From positions 31,804-95,803 of the forward strand of contig NZ_AWFI01000003.1 in assembly GCF_000682775.1 (NCBI RefSeq): a DNA stretch of 64,000 nt, read 5' to 3'. Source of the stretch: Hyphomonas sp. L-53-1-40. GTDB lineage: Bacteria > Pseudomonadota > Alphaproteobacteria > Caulobacterales > Hyphomonadaceae. Made by a program: the position numbers and the translations under genes. Of the stretch, positions 6,590-14,825 are shown in pieces. Each line of letters opens with the position of its first letter. Position 1 is the first letter of the stretch. Below the pieces are notes generated by a model. That model ran no database searches. It was not told where the DNA came from and saw only the letters and a list, made by a program, of their open reading frames with translations.

Positions 6590-7941
6590 ATGAAGACCAT
6601 TATCGAACCCTTCCGTATCAAATCGGTCGAGCCGATCCGCATGACCACGCGTGACGAGCGCGAGCGCCTGCTGAAAGACGCGGGATACAATCTGTTCAAG
6701 CTGCACTCGGATGACGTGCTGATCGACCTGCTGACCGATAGTGGCACCTCGGCCATGAGCGCGGCGCAATGGGGCGCGGTGATGACCGGCGATGAGAGCT
6801 ATGCCGGTGCGCCGAGCTTTTACCGGTTCGAAGCGGCCGTGAAGGATCTGATGGATTTCAAGCACATCATTCCGGCCCACCAGGGCCGCGCGGCAGAACA
6901 CCTCCTCTTCTCGCTGATTGCCAAACGCGGTCATGTCATTCCGTCAAATACACATTTCGACACGACCCGCGGCAATATCGAAGCGGCAGGCGCTGAGGCT
7001 CTGGACCTGCCTATTGCCGAAGGCAAGATCCCCTCCCTCGACCATCCGTTCAAAGGGAACATAGACCTCGACGCCCTCGCCCAGCTGATGAGCGAACGCG
7101 GCGACGCGGTGCCCGGCGTGATGATGACGATCACGAACAATGCAGGCGGCGGCCAGCCGGTCAGCCTCGCCAATATTCGCGGCGCTGCCGAGATCGCCCA
7201 TGCACATGGCAAGCCCTTCTTCATCGATGGCTGCCGGTTCGCCGAGAATGCCTGGTTCATCAAGCTGCGCGAGGACGGCCAGCAAGACCGCTCGATCAAG
7301 GAGATCGTGCGTGACACGTTTGACGTGGCCGACGGCATGACGATGAGCGCCAAGAAGGATGCCTTCGCCAATATTGGCGGCTGGCTGGCGCTGAATGATG
7401 ACGCGCTCGCCGAACAGGCCCGCACGCGCCTGATCCAGACTGAAGGCTTCCCGACCTATGGCGGCCTTGCGGGCCGTGATCTCGACGCGATCGCTCAGGG
7501 GCTGACCGAGATCGTGAATGAGGACTATCTCCGCTACCGCGTACGTACCAATGCCTATATTGCCGAGCGGCTGGACGCGCTGAGCGTGCCGGTGATGAAG
7601 CCGGCGGGCGGCCATGCGGTGTTCGTGGATGCGCGGGAGTGGCTGTCACATATCCCGCCGGCCATGCGCTGGCTTGTGCGCTCTATCAGGAAGGCGGCAT
7701 TCGGGGCTGCGAGATCGGGACGGTCATGTTCGGCCGCAAGCCGGACGGCACCGAAGAGGCCGCCCGGATGGACCTTGTCCGTCTTGCCATGCCGCGCCGC
7801 GTCTACACCCAGTCGCATGCGGACTATATCGTCGAAGTGTTCGAGGAACTCGCCAAGCGCAAGGATGACATTCGCGGCCTGAAGATCGTGAAAGAACCGC
7901 CCATGATGCGCCACTTCACGGCGGAGTTTGCGCCGCTCTAG
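6590..7941 (+). pseudogene. tryptophanase / tyrosine phenol-lyase, frameshifted
   Basis: A PLP-dependent beta-eliminating lyase that releases indole or phenol, pyruvate and ammonia from Trp or Tyr. The first frame (6590 to about 7655) has the N-terminal domain (FRIKSVEPIRMTTRDER), GDESYAGAPSFY, HQGRAAEH, FIDGCRFAENA and the cofactor lysine site SAKKDAFANIGG. The reading frame then shifts. The C-terminal part (GHALACALYQEGGIRG, PRRVYTQSHADYIVEVFEEL, RHFTAEF) continues in another frame to 7941. Between HIPP and AGHAL a few residues expected in the family are missing, as if about 16 bases had been lost. AGGAG precedes the ATG. Trp versus Tyr preference is not decided. Confidence 0.85.
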
Positions 7942-9608
7942 CTGCCCGTCTTCGCCATATCGATCCACTGTTCGACTTCCTCTTCGGCGAGGTAGTCATC
8001 ATCGCGGATCACGCGGTCACCTTGAGGAGTCTGCAGGAACTCACTCGCCAACATGAACAGGGTGCGCGCAGGCGCGTCGGCCAGTTCCTTGCGGTTGCGG
8101 ATGCCGGCGCCGACCAGGATCTGGGCGTCGTGCACACGCAGGCCGGGCACTTCCATCATCAAGATGGTCTGGTCCTTCCAGTCGTTCAGCGTGTCGATAT
8201 CGATATAGGCCACATCGACGAGGAAGACGGTTTCCTCCGTATCGCAATCCAGCAGGTCGCCCACTGTAGTGATACCCGCGCGCGACAGGCGTTTGGCCGT
8301 TTTCTTGCCGATGCTTGGCGCTTCGACCACCGGGGATTCTCGGGTGATGCGGCTGCGGCGGGCGATGTCACCGGACTCCTCGCCAAGATCATCGGTGACA
8401 GGCGCAGGAGCTGCAGCTTCGGGCTCCGGCTCGAACAGGACCTCTTCGGCCTTTGGGGGAGCCTTTTTCTTCGGCGGAGGGGCTTCCTCGGCCAGCGGCG
8501 CTTCTGCTTCGGCCGGGTCAAGTGCTTCGTCGGTTGGCGCCGCTTCGATTACAGCCTCCTCGACCGTATCCTCTTCAATGACGGTCGCCTCAGCGGCGAT
8601 CTCGGCCTCATCCTCGATCAGTGCGGTCAGCAAGCGCTCCTCGACCGCCTTGTTCTTCGAACCTATAGGGCCAAGCTCCTGTTTGTTCAGCTCTTTCAGC
8701 GGAACGCGCAAAACTTGTTTTGCGTGAAGCTTGCGGATTTCCTTGTCGTCATCCGGCAGGGTACGGATAACTTTTCCGGTTTTCTGGAATTCCTTGTACA
8801 TTCGCGTCACGGTGCGCTTGTCAGCAGCATCTGACAGTTTCGCCGTCACCCAGCGCACGGGGATATCCAGCGTCTCAATGTAACCCTGAAGGGTCAGATT
8901 GGTCTTGGGCGGACTGACGGCAGCCTCCGCAATGCCGCGCGAGAGGATCGCGCCGAATCCGGCCGTGGCATAGGCGACCAGTTCCACGATCGCATCGAAC
9001 ATGGTCTCGTCCAGCCCGGCGGGCGGGTCCTTCACGCCGACTTCGAGGTCGTAATGGTCGATGAAGGTCTGGTAGTGGGGATGCGACAGACGCGCGCCGT
9101 TGCGGACCATGTCGGCGATGAAACCTGCGCCATCCGGCACCGGCACATCCGGATAGCCAAGCGTCTCGATGCGGCCATCGATCTTGTCGCGGGATTTGGC
9201 GATGCTCCACTCCACCGCGCGGTGCATCGTGCCCTCTTCCTCGGTCTGGCCGGTATGGAAGGGCTGGATCGGATCAGCGTAGTAATGGCTGAGTACGCCG
9301 AACGCATAGGCGGCCTTGCTCCATTGCTTGCGACGGAGATGGTCGACGGCCGTCGCATACCATTCCATCGCCTTGCCCGGCGCGCCGCCCCACTCCCCTT
9401 CGGAAATGTGCAGGACATGATTGCGGAAATCCTTGAACTTGGAATCCGGCGCCTTGGCCCCTTCGAGCAGGTGCTCGTGGTGAACCAGGAACAGGTCCTT
9501 CCACTTGTCGGCCTCCTCAGAGGCAATGAGCGACAGCGCGTCCATCGCGATGTAATGGTGCGTGGAGCGGCACCGATGGCCGCGAATTACTCGTTCGAGC
9601 AGAGACAT
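7938..9608 (-). CDS. phospholipase C-like domain fused to DUF4332
   Basis: A 556-residue protein. Residues 1-200 resemble the all-helical zinc-dependent phospholipase C/S1-P1 nuclease fold: early CRSTHHYIAMDAL, HHEHLLEGAK, FRNHVLHI, then FGVLSHYYADPIQPFHTGQ, with many His/Asp residues suited to binding a metal cluster. A basic helical region (about 240-310) and a long Glu/Ala/Pro linker (about 330-430) follow. The C-terminus is a DUF4332 helix-hairpin-helix unit (IGKKTAKRLSRAGITTVGDL) of the type that binds DNA or acts as a scaffold. The ATG at 9608 has GGGAGA six bases upstream, so the longer reading is not used. No signal peptide is seen, which is odd for a secreted-type lipase fold. Confidence 0.75.
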   Translation of the reverse strand: MSLLERVIRGHRCRSTHHYIAMDALSLIASEEADKWKDLFLVHHEHLLEGAKAPDSKFKDFRNHVLHISEGEWGGAPGKAMEWYATAVDHLRRKQWSKAAYAFGVLSHYYADPIQPFHTGQTEEEGTMHRAVEWSIAKSRDKIDGRIETLGYPDVPVPDGAGFIADMVRNGARLSHPHYQTFIDHYDLEVGVKDPPAGLDETMFDAIVELVAYATAGFGAILSRGIAEAAVSPPKTNLTLQGYIETLDIPVRWVTAKLSDAADKRTVTRMYKEFQKTGKVIRTLPDDDKEIRKLHAKQVLRVPLKELNKQELGPIGSKNKAVEERLLTALIEDEAEIAAEATVIEEDTVEEAVIEAAPTDEALDPAEAEAPLAEEAPPPKKKAPPKAEEVLFEPEPEAAAPAPVTDDLGEESGDIARRSRITRESPVVEAPSIGKKTAKRLSRAGITTVGDLLDCDTEETVFLVDVAYIDIDTLNDWKDQTILMMEVPGLRVHDAQILVGAGIRNRKELADAPARTLFMLASEFLQTPQGDRVIRDDDYLAEEEVEQWIDMAKTGS

Positions 9609-9657
9609 GCCCGTCTCCCTTCCCGCCTGATTCAATCTGGATCAGCCGAGAAATGCC

Positions 9658-9680
9658 TAATGATAGTTACGCTATCATTA
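9658..9680 (-). promoter_or_regulatory. perfect 9-bp inverted repeat, candidate operator
   Basis: TAATGATAG (9658-9666), a 5-base spacer and CTATCATTA (9672-9680) lie 50-72 bases upstream of the start of the phospholipase-like gene on the minus strand. It is A+T rich in a G+C-rich region and has no T-run, so an operator is likelier than a terminator. Read on the minus strand it also contains TTAA-N7-GTAA, one base from the CtrA consensus TTAA-N7-TTAA. Confidence 0.35.
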
Positions 9681-9714
9681 ACCATTCGCGCGGGAGGGGA
9701 AGTTTCTGCTGCGC

Positions 9715-11055
9715 CTACCGCACCGCAAAATCGGTGGGCTCGGTGCTCTTGCCCTTGGCATCCTTTTCGCCCTTGGCCTGGCCGTGCTTGTTGGGGCCCA
9801 TGAAGCCGAAGAGGTGGCCGCCTACCTTGCGCATCTGGATCTCCTCCGAGCCTTCGGTGATGCGATAGCGGCGATGGTGGCGATAGATATGCTCGAAGGG
9901 TTTGTGGCGCGAATAGCCCATCCCGCCATGCACCTGCATCGCCCGGTCGGCGGCATTGCAGCAGAGCCGGTTTGCCCGGTAGTTGCACATGGAGACCTTG
10001 TCGGAGAGATGGATCGCGACGTCCGGCTTGGACATCTGGTCCATTTCCCAGGCCGTCTTGAAGATCAGCAGGCGCAGCATCTCGGCCTCGGTGGCGAGCT
10101 CCACAAGCGGGAACTGGATCGCCTGGTTGGTCGCAAGCGGCTTGCCGAACGGTTTGCGCTCACGGGCATATTGCACGCTCTCATTGATGCAATACATCGC
10201 GGCGCCCACCGAACTCGCGGCTTGGCGAATACGGTTCTCATGCACGAAATGCTGGGCCAGGGCGAGGCCCCCTTCCGGCGGGCCGAACACGGCATCTTCA
10301 GGCACCCAGACATCCTTGATGGTCAGGCGCGGATGGTCGGTCGGCATGTTGAAGGTCCACATGTATTCTTCAATGATGACGCCGGGATCACGCGCCGGTA
10401 CGAGAAGACAGGTGATGCCCTTGGCGTCGCCATCTTCACCACTTGTGCGGCAGAACATCATGATGTGCGTGGCCACATGCATGCCGGTGATCCACATCTT
10501 CTCGCCATTGATCAGCCAGCCATCCTTGCCGTCGCGCTTCTGGCGCACCGCACGGGTTTCCATATGGGTCGCATCGGACCCATGATCAGGTTCGGTCAGG
10601 CCGAAACAAGCGAGAAACTTCCCGTTCAAAGCGTCTTCGGCAAGATGCTTCTGATCCGGCCGGGCGAAGTCGCGCAGCATCAGGATCTGGGGGAAATTGC
10701 CGACTATGGAATGTTCATTCTGGAGGTCATTGTGCAGGCCGAGGCCCTGTTTGGCGAAATGCTCGCGGATAATTGCCATGCCGAGGTTCGAGCCGTCCTG
10801 CCCTCCGAACTCCTTCGGCAACGCATAGCGCAGGTGTCCGGCCTTGTCGGCACGGCGCTTGGCTTCGCGCAGCAAATCTTCCCATTCGGGCCGCGGCAGG
10901 CCCTCATTTTCGAAATCAGTCCGGGCCCATTCGCGCCGATGGTCGAAGAAGCGGATATTGTCGTCCTGCTGTTCGAGCGGCCTGATCTCGTCCTCGATGA
11001 ACTGGTCGAGCACGGTCAGATAATCGGCGATGTCCTGCGGGATATTGAAATCCAT
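9715..11055 (-). CDS. acyl-CoA dehydrogenase family protein
   Basis: A 446-residue FAD enzyme that introduces a trans-2 double bond into an acyl-CoA. It has the N-terminal helical domain, the FAD/substrate signature ACFGLTEPDHGSDATHMET, INGEKMWITGMHVA, and the C-terminal helical domain with MQVHGGMGYSRH and ITEGSEEIQMRKVG; the Glu of EGS is in the position of the catalytic base in many members. A strong AGGAGG stands before the ATG at 11055. The Lys-rich tail is unusual but short. It belongs to the group of about 440-residue enzymes near ACAD10/11 domains; chain-length preference is not visible. Its leader shares an operator-like repeat with the UrcA gene. Confidence 0.9.
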   Translation of the reverse strand: MDFNIPQDIADYLTVLDQFIEDEIRPLEQQDDNIRFFDHRREWARTDFENEGLPRPEWEDLLREAKRRADKAGHLRYALPKEFGGQDGSNLGMAIIREHFAKQGLGLHNDLQNEHSIVGNFPQILMLRDFARPDQKHLAEDALNGKFLACFGLTEPDHGSDATHMETRAVRQKRDGKDGWLINGEKMWITGMHVATHIMMFCRTSGEDGDAKGITCLLVPARDPGVIIEEYMWTFNMPTDHPRLTIKDVWVPEDAVFGPPEGGLALAQHFVHENRIRQAASSVGAAMYCINESVQYARERKPFGKPLATNQAIQFPLVELATEAEMLRLLIFKTAWEMDQMSKPDVAIHLSDKVSMCNYRANRLCCNAADRAMQVHGGMGYSRHKPFEHIYRHHRRYRITEGSEEIQMRKVGGHLFGFMGPNKHGQAKGEKDAKGKSTEPTDFAVR

Positions 11056-11173
11056 GATGCTTTGTCCTCCTGGGCGGTCGCCTCGGCGGCGATCTCATTT
11101 CCACCGTCGAGACTACCGCACTGAAACCGCGCGGCAATTTATGCCGCCACGGCAGGATTGAAACAAAAATATA

Positions 11174-11205
11174 ATCATTGAACAATTGACTTTTCATTCA
11201 ATGAT
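11174..11205. promoter_or_regulatory. inverted repeat between divergent genes
   Basis: ATCATTGAA (11174-11182) and TTCAATGAT (11197-11205) form perfect 9-bp arms in an A+T-rich segment between the divergent acyl-CoA dehydrogenase and UrcA-family genes. The sequence type (ATTGAA...TTCAAT) suits a TetR- or FadR-type regulator of fatty-acid genes, but no such regulator gene is next to it. Confidence 0.35.
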
Positions 11206-11259
11206 CATATTCTGTCTTTACGGTCACCACCGACCGCAACTGCAAGAAGGTTTCCTCCC

Positions 11260-11610
11260 ATGCCGTCTTCCCGCCTCTCTCTTATCGTTGTCGCTGCCGG
11301 TCTTGCCGGCCTCACCTATGCCGCCCCTGCCATGGCAGATCCTGCCCAGACTGTGTCAGCAGAAATCCAGTATGATAACAGCGCATTGCACTCTCGTGCC
11401 GGGGCCGGAGTTGTTCTGGATTCCCTGCAAATGCAGGCAGATTCCATCTGCCGCTACGATGCCCCTGTCTCACAGGCACCCCGTGTCGATGATTCGTGCG
11501 TCTCGCAGGTTATCGCGCAAGCTGTGAACAAGATTGACCACCCGAAGCTGACCGAAGCCTATGTGTCGCGTTCTGGCCTGAACAGGCGCATTCTGGCTGA
11601 CGCGAACTAG
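11260..11610 (+). CDS. UrcA family protein
   Basis: A 116-residue secreted protein with a signal peptide (MPSSRLSLIVVAAGLAGLTY, then AAPAMA before the cleavage site). The mature part has the UrcA pattern: SAEIQYDNSALHSRAG, a first Cys in ADSICRYDAP, a second Cys in DDSCVSQVIAQAVNKIDHP, and a final LTEAYVSR. Members are small, Cys-paired, found mainly in Sphingomonadales and Caulobacterales, and of unknown function. The gene lies divergent from the acyl-CoA dehydrogenase gene. Confidence 0.85.
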   Translation: MPSSRLSLIVVAAGLAGLTYAAPAMADPAQTVSAEIQYDNSALHSRAGAGVVLDSLQMQADSICRYDAPVSQAPRVDDSCVSQVIAQAVNKIDHPKLTEAYVSRSGLNRRILADAN

Positions 11611-11728
11611 TCACCAAGGCCAGAAAGGCTGAATGATTGACGTTTTCGTCAGTAATCGCTATTGAGTGCGAACGGACGCTTAGGGTCCGACACTGTTTTG
11701 AAGTCCACCCACCGAAAGGTATCCTCCC

Positions 11729-12022
11729 ATGATCCGTTCCGCTCTCACCGCCGCAGCCTTCCTCGCGCTCAGCGCGCCAGCTTTCGCCACCACATTCACC
11801 TTTGAAACAGCCGCCCCCGTCGAAGAGGGTCAGGTCGTAGCCATCGGTACCGTCTGGCTTTGCGAAGGCACTGTCTGCAAAGGCGACCTCGACCGCAAGA
11901 AAGCCTCTGTTCGCGATTGCAAGAAGATTGCGAAAAAGGCCGGCGAAATCATCTCCTACGGAAACTCCAATTCCGAGTTGGAAGCCGACGATATTGAAGC
12001 GTGCAAGAAGTCCGCACGCTAA
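11729..12022 (+). CDS. CC_3452 family secreted protein
   Basis: A 97-residue protein with a signal peptide (MIRSALTAAAFLALSAPAFA) and a mature part with four cysteines: VWLCEGTVCKGD, VRDCKKIAKKAGEI and a final EACKKSAR. The WxCxGxxCxG start and the C..la...G spacing match the CC_3452 family known from Caulobacter relatives, whose function is unknown. GGTATCC precedes the ATG weakly. A strong terminator follows, so it is a single-gene unit. Confidence 0.75.
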   Translation: MIRSALTAAAFLALSAPAFATTFTFETAAPVEEGQVVAIGTVWLCEGTVCKGDLDRKKASVRDCKKIAKKAGEIISYGNSNSELEADDIEACKKSAR

Positions 12023-12052
12023 CGCACTTTCCTGAATAGCAGACCTCTCCTC

Positions 12053-12088
12053 GGGCCGCTCTGGTGTCATGCCAGGCGGCTCTTTTTT
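12053..12088 (+). terminator. Rho-independent terminator
   Basis: The stem GCCGCTCTGG (12055-12064) pairs with CCAGGCGGC (12072-12080) with one unpaired base, and the run TTTTTT follows at 12083-12088. It ends the CC_3452-type gene. Confidence 0.85.
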
Positions 12089-12148
12089 ATGCGGGGAGCG
12101 AACCCTGGCCGACTTGATGCGTTACCGTGAGTAACCAAGAGGAAGGCC

Positions 12149-12760
12149 ATGCCTGCATCACAGAGCGACCCGCTGGAAAACGTACTTGAGACCGCCATCG
12201 AGGAAGGTGGCGAAGGCACAATTTCGGTTGGGGATCTGCTCAACATGTTCGGGCACCGATCCTTTGGTCCTATCATCACATTACTGGGCCTTCTGGTCGT
12301 CTTGCCACCGCTTGGCGGAATACCCGGCCTACCAGCGGTGATTGGGGTTATCATCCTGCTTTTCAGCATTCAGATCCTGTTCGGTGCCGACCATATCTGG
12401 ATGCCGTCCTTCGTTGAAAAGCGATCCATAGAAACCTCAAAACTCAAAGAAGCCGAAGACAAGGTGAAACCCTGGCTGGAGCGCATTGATCGCATGATCA
12501 CCGAGCGGCTCGCTTGGGCAACGGGAAGTGTGGCTACCTATCTGGCCGCTGTCGCGGTCTCCCTGCTCGCCATGCTGATGATCCCGCTGGAACTCGTGCC
12601 GTTCGCCGTCGCAGCGCCAGGTGTTGCGATTGTTCTGTTCGGTTTAGCACTCGTCGCCAAGGATGGTGCGCTGATGCTGGCCGGCTTCGCGGCAACAGCT
12701 GCAGCCCTTACCATCACAGTCATGTTTGTCCCGTGGGGACAGGTGGCTGGCTGGTTCTGA
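12149..12760 (+). CDS. exoD: exopolysaccharide biosynthesis protein ExoD-like
   Basis: A 203-residue membrane protein of the ExoD family, which in Sinorhizobium affects exopolysaccharide production and nodule invasion. Residues 1-40 are soluble (LENVLETAIEEGGEGTISVG, DLLNMFGHRSFGP). Two close membrane segments follow (ITLLGLLVVLPPLGGIPGLP, VIGVIILLFSIQILFG), then a charged helix (KEAEDKVKPWLERIDRMITER) and three more hydrophobic segments to the C-terminus. Length and order fit the family. GAGGAAGG stands before the ATG. No polysaccharide cluster is adjacent, so its pathway here is not established. Confidence 0.85.
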   Translation: MPASQSDPLENVLETAIEEGGEGTISVGDLLNMFGHRSFGPIITLLGLLVVLPPLGGIPGLPAVIGVIILLFSIQILFGADHIWMPSFVEKRSIETSKLKEAEDKVKPWLERIDRMITERLAWATGSVATYLAAVAVSLLAMLMIPLELVPFAVAAPGVAIVLFGLALVAKDGALMLAGFAATAAALTITVMFVPWGQVAGWF

Positions 12761-12771
12761 GATTTACCGCT

Positions 12772-13170
12772 TCAGGTCGCGGGTTGCGCCTCAATGGGCT
12801 GCCAAAGTTCGACCTTGCGGCCATCAGGATCCACGATCCAGGCGAACTTTCCATAACTTTCCGTCATGGGCTCGCCTTCCAATTCAACACCCACAGCCTT
12901 GATTTGCTCAATCATGGCGTCGAGGTCATCGACCATCAAATTCATCATGAAGTCGCTGTCTGAAGGTTTGAAATAGTCGCTTTCCGCCTTGAATGGCGCC
13001 CAGATCGTACGTGCCCCTTGCGGGAATTTTGCAGCAGCGTCCGCTTGGGAGAAACTCGCGCCCCCATATTCGTCAATCTGCACACCGAGTACCCGCGTAT
13101 ACCACGCCCGCGTCGCATCCACGTCTTTGCAAAGAAAGAACAGTCCACCCAACCCAATCACTTTTGCCAT
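12772..13170 (-). CDS. VOC family protein (glyoxalase/bleomycin-resistance fold)
   Basis: A 132-residue single vicinal-oxygen-chelate domain: GGLFFLCKDVDATRAWYTRV at the N-terminus, FMMNLMVDDLDAMIEQIKAV in the middle and FAWIVDPDGRKVELWQP at the end, the last with the usual metal-ligand Glu. GAGGGG precedes the ATG. Such proteins work as dimers; substrates range from methylglyoxal adducts to aromatic diols, and nothing here selects one. Confidence 0.85.
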   Translation of the reverse strand: MAKVIGLGGLFFLCKDVDATRAWYTRVLGVQIDEYGGASFSQADAAAKFPQGARTIWAPFKAESDYFKPSDSDFMMNLMVDDLDAMIEQIKAVGVELEGEPMTESYGKFAWIVDPDGRKVELWQPIEAQPAT

Positions 13171-13197
13171 GTTTTTCCCCTCACCTGTTCTAATCGG

Positions 13198-13584
13198 CTA
13201 GATCGCCTCAAGTGCCTCCGCCAGCATGTCACGCACCTGCCCGGCCACGGCATGGAGTTCCGCGTTCGCGATCGCTTGCATGGACGCGACCGGGTCAATC
13301 GCACTGATCTCGATGCCGTCGTCGACTTCACGCAGGATGACATTGCAAGGCAGCATCGCGCCGACCCTGGGCTCCATCTTGATTGCCTCGTAGGCCATGT
13401 CCGGGTTGCACGCGCCAAGAATGCGGTACCCCGCCATGTCGGCATCCAACTTCTTCTTCATCGTCGCCTGGACATCAATCTCGGTGAGAACCCCAAACCC
13501 CTTGGCGGACAGCGCTGCGCGTGTGCGCTTGTCGGCTTCTTCGAGCGTGATGCCATCCAGTGTGCGGGTGATTGTGTAGGCCAT
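13198..13584 (-). CDS. DUF302 domain-containing protein
   Basis: A 128-residue protein starting at the ATG at 13584 (MAYTITRTLDGITLEEADKR), chosen because GGAGA lies eight bases upstream. The reading frame extends much further upstream but with sequence antisense to the NUDIX leader. The core has the DUF302 pattern: LSAKGFGVLTEIDVQATMKK, YRILGACNPDMAYEAIKMEP and LPCNVILREVDDGIEISAIDP. Cys in GACNP and LPCN are conserved in many members and may bind metal or a thiol ligand; function is unknown. It lies 28 bases upstream of the VOC gene on the same strand and is likely cotranscribed with it. Confidence 0.85.
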   Translation of the reverse strand: MAYTITRTLDGITLEEADKRTRAALSAKGFGVLTEIDVQATMKKKLDADMAGYRILGACNPDMAYEAIKMEPRVGAMLPCNVILREVDDGIEISAIDPVASMQAIANAELHAVAGQVRDMLAEALEAI

Positions 13585-13707
13585 GCCGAACATCTCCAGT
13601 AGCGCCTCAAAGGCTAGTTGAATTGTGAAGAAACGCAATGCGGTCCGGCGGGCCACGGTTCCAATTTCGCCCTGCCAATCGCGCCACGGCCCTGTAAACT
13701 CGAAAGC

Positions 13708-14133
13708 ATGACTGATTCTAACTCCCTTCCCGGCGCCGGTTGCGGCGCAGCCATTCGCGATGCGCACGGTCGCCTACTGCTTATCCAACGTCTCAAGCAA
13801 CCCGAAGCGGGAGCATGGGGCCTACCCGGCGGCAAGATCGATTTTGGCGAACGCGCCGAGGACACCGCCCGACGCGAAATCGAAGAAGAACTCGGTGTCA
13901 CCATTGAACTGACCGGCCTCGCCTGCATTGCCGAGACCATCGACAAGGGCGATGGCAAGCACTGGGTTGCGCCGGTCTATTCGGCGCGCATCGTGTCCGG
14001 CGAACCACGTGTCATGGAACCGAAAAAACATGGCGGATGCGGCTGGTTTGCGCTGGATGACCTGCCAGACCAGATCACCACGCCTGTGAAAGATTATCTC
14101 GCTTCTCTGGAGCCGGCTGGCCCCACCGGCTGA
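13708..14133 (+). CDS. NUDIX hydrolase
   Basis: A 141-residue hydrolase of nucleoside diphosphates linked to another moiety. The Nudix box is complete: GKIDFGERAEDTARREIEEE followed by LGV, matching G-x5-E-x7-RE-x2-EE-x-G. The preceding strand RLLLIQRLKQPEAGAWGLPG is typical of the MutT-like subgroup. The ATG at 13708 (MTDSNSLPG) is preferred over an earlier start because the fold begins there. The end PAGPTG is disordered. It is divergent from the DUF302 gene. Confidence 0.88.
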   Translation: MTDSNSLPGAGCGAAIRDAHGRLLLIQRLKQPEAGAWGLPGGKIDFGERAEDTARREIEEELGVTIELTGLACIAETIDKGDGKHWVAPVYSARIVSGEPRVMEPKKHGGCGWFALDDLPDQITTPVKDYLASLEPAGPTG

Positions 14134-14186
14134 AACTGCAAATATGTAGTCATTGTTGCGGCTCGGCTCTAGCAGGCCGGGGCCAG

Positions 14187-14825
14187 TTGGTGATTATAGC
14201 GGCTGTGATTCGACGCATCCGAACCTTGCTGATCTGGCTGGTCCTCGTGGACCTCGCCGCGACGCTTCTTTTCTGGGGCGTCACCCGGCTTTCAGACCAA
14301 ACTGGCAAATTGGCGGGGGGACGCGGGATCATCTTCTATACCGACAATGTGTCCGATGCCTCTGCGCGCGTCGACAAGGGCGTCGCCCTGCTGAAAGCGG
14401 GCAAACTGGACCAGTTGAAAGTGGTGGGGGGTCATCGCCCCCAGGAAGGCCGTCTCGGCAGCCAGGAAATGGCCCTGCTCGCGGCGCGCCGGTCCGGCCA
14501 GGCCGCGAAGGTCAGCGCGGATGTCGAGAGCCGCGATACAATTTCCGGCTTGGAAAACCTCGCCAACACCACCAGCGCCTCGGAGAGCGGGAAGATCGTC
14601 TTCATTTCCAATTGCATGCATGTCCTGCGCGCCAAGGCCATCTATGCCAGCCATCCGGGCAAGCAGGCCAAGGCGCTCGCCGCCTGTCCCAATGGTGGGT
14701 ACAATCCGCTGGATATCTGGCGACGTGCACACTACGAGGCAGGCGCGTGGGCGCTGTTCCTGATGCCGGAGAGCTGGCGCGACGCGATCATTGACCGCCT
14801 GCGCGGCGACGAGGACAGCGCCTAG
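14187..14825 (+). CDS. YdcF/SanA-like DUF218 protein
   Basis: A 212-residue protein with one N-terminal membrane anchor (TLLIWLVLVDLAATLLFWGV) and a DUF218 domain: IIFYTDNVSDASARVDKGVA, LLKAGKLDQLKVVGG, SADVESRDTISGLENLANT, and NCMHVLRAKAIYASH. Relatives (ElyC, SanA, YdcF) act in envelope or lipid-carrier homeostasis. The start is uncertain: there is no ATG; TTG at 14187, GTG at 14190 and GTG at 14205 are possible. Its stop overlaps the convergent M48 gene by four bases. Confidence 0.75.
   Translation: MVIIAAVIRRIRTLLIWLVLVDLAATLLFWGVTRLSDQTGKLAGGRGIIFYTDNVSDASARVDKGVALLKAGKLDQLKVVGGHRPQEGRLGSQEMALLAARRSGQAAKVSADVESRDTISGLENLANTTSASESGKIVFISNCMHVLRAKAIYASHPGKQAKALAACPNGGYNPLDIWRRAHYEAGAWALFLMPESWRDAIIDRLRGDEDSA

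Noticed and set aside
9784..11124. A 446-codon plus-strand frame antisense to the acyl-CoA dehydrogenase gene
   Set aside because: A mirror of the real gene caused by high G+C codon use; the minus-strand protein has all family motifs.
13632..13672. GGAAC...CGTT on the minus strand before the DUF302 gene
   Set aside because: The spacer is 22 bases, too long for an EcfG promoter.
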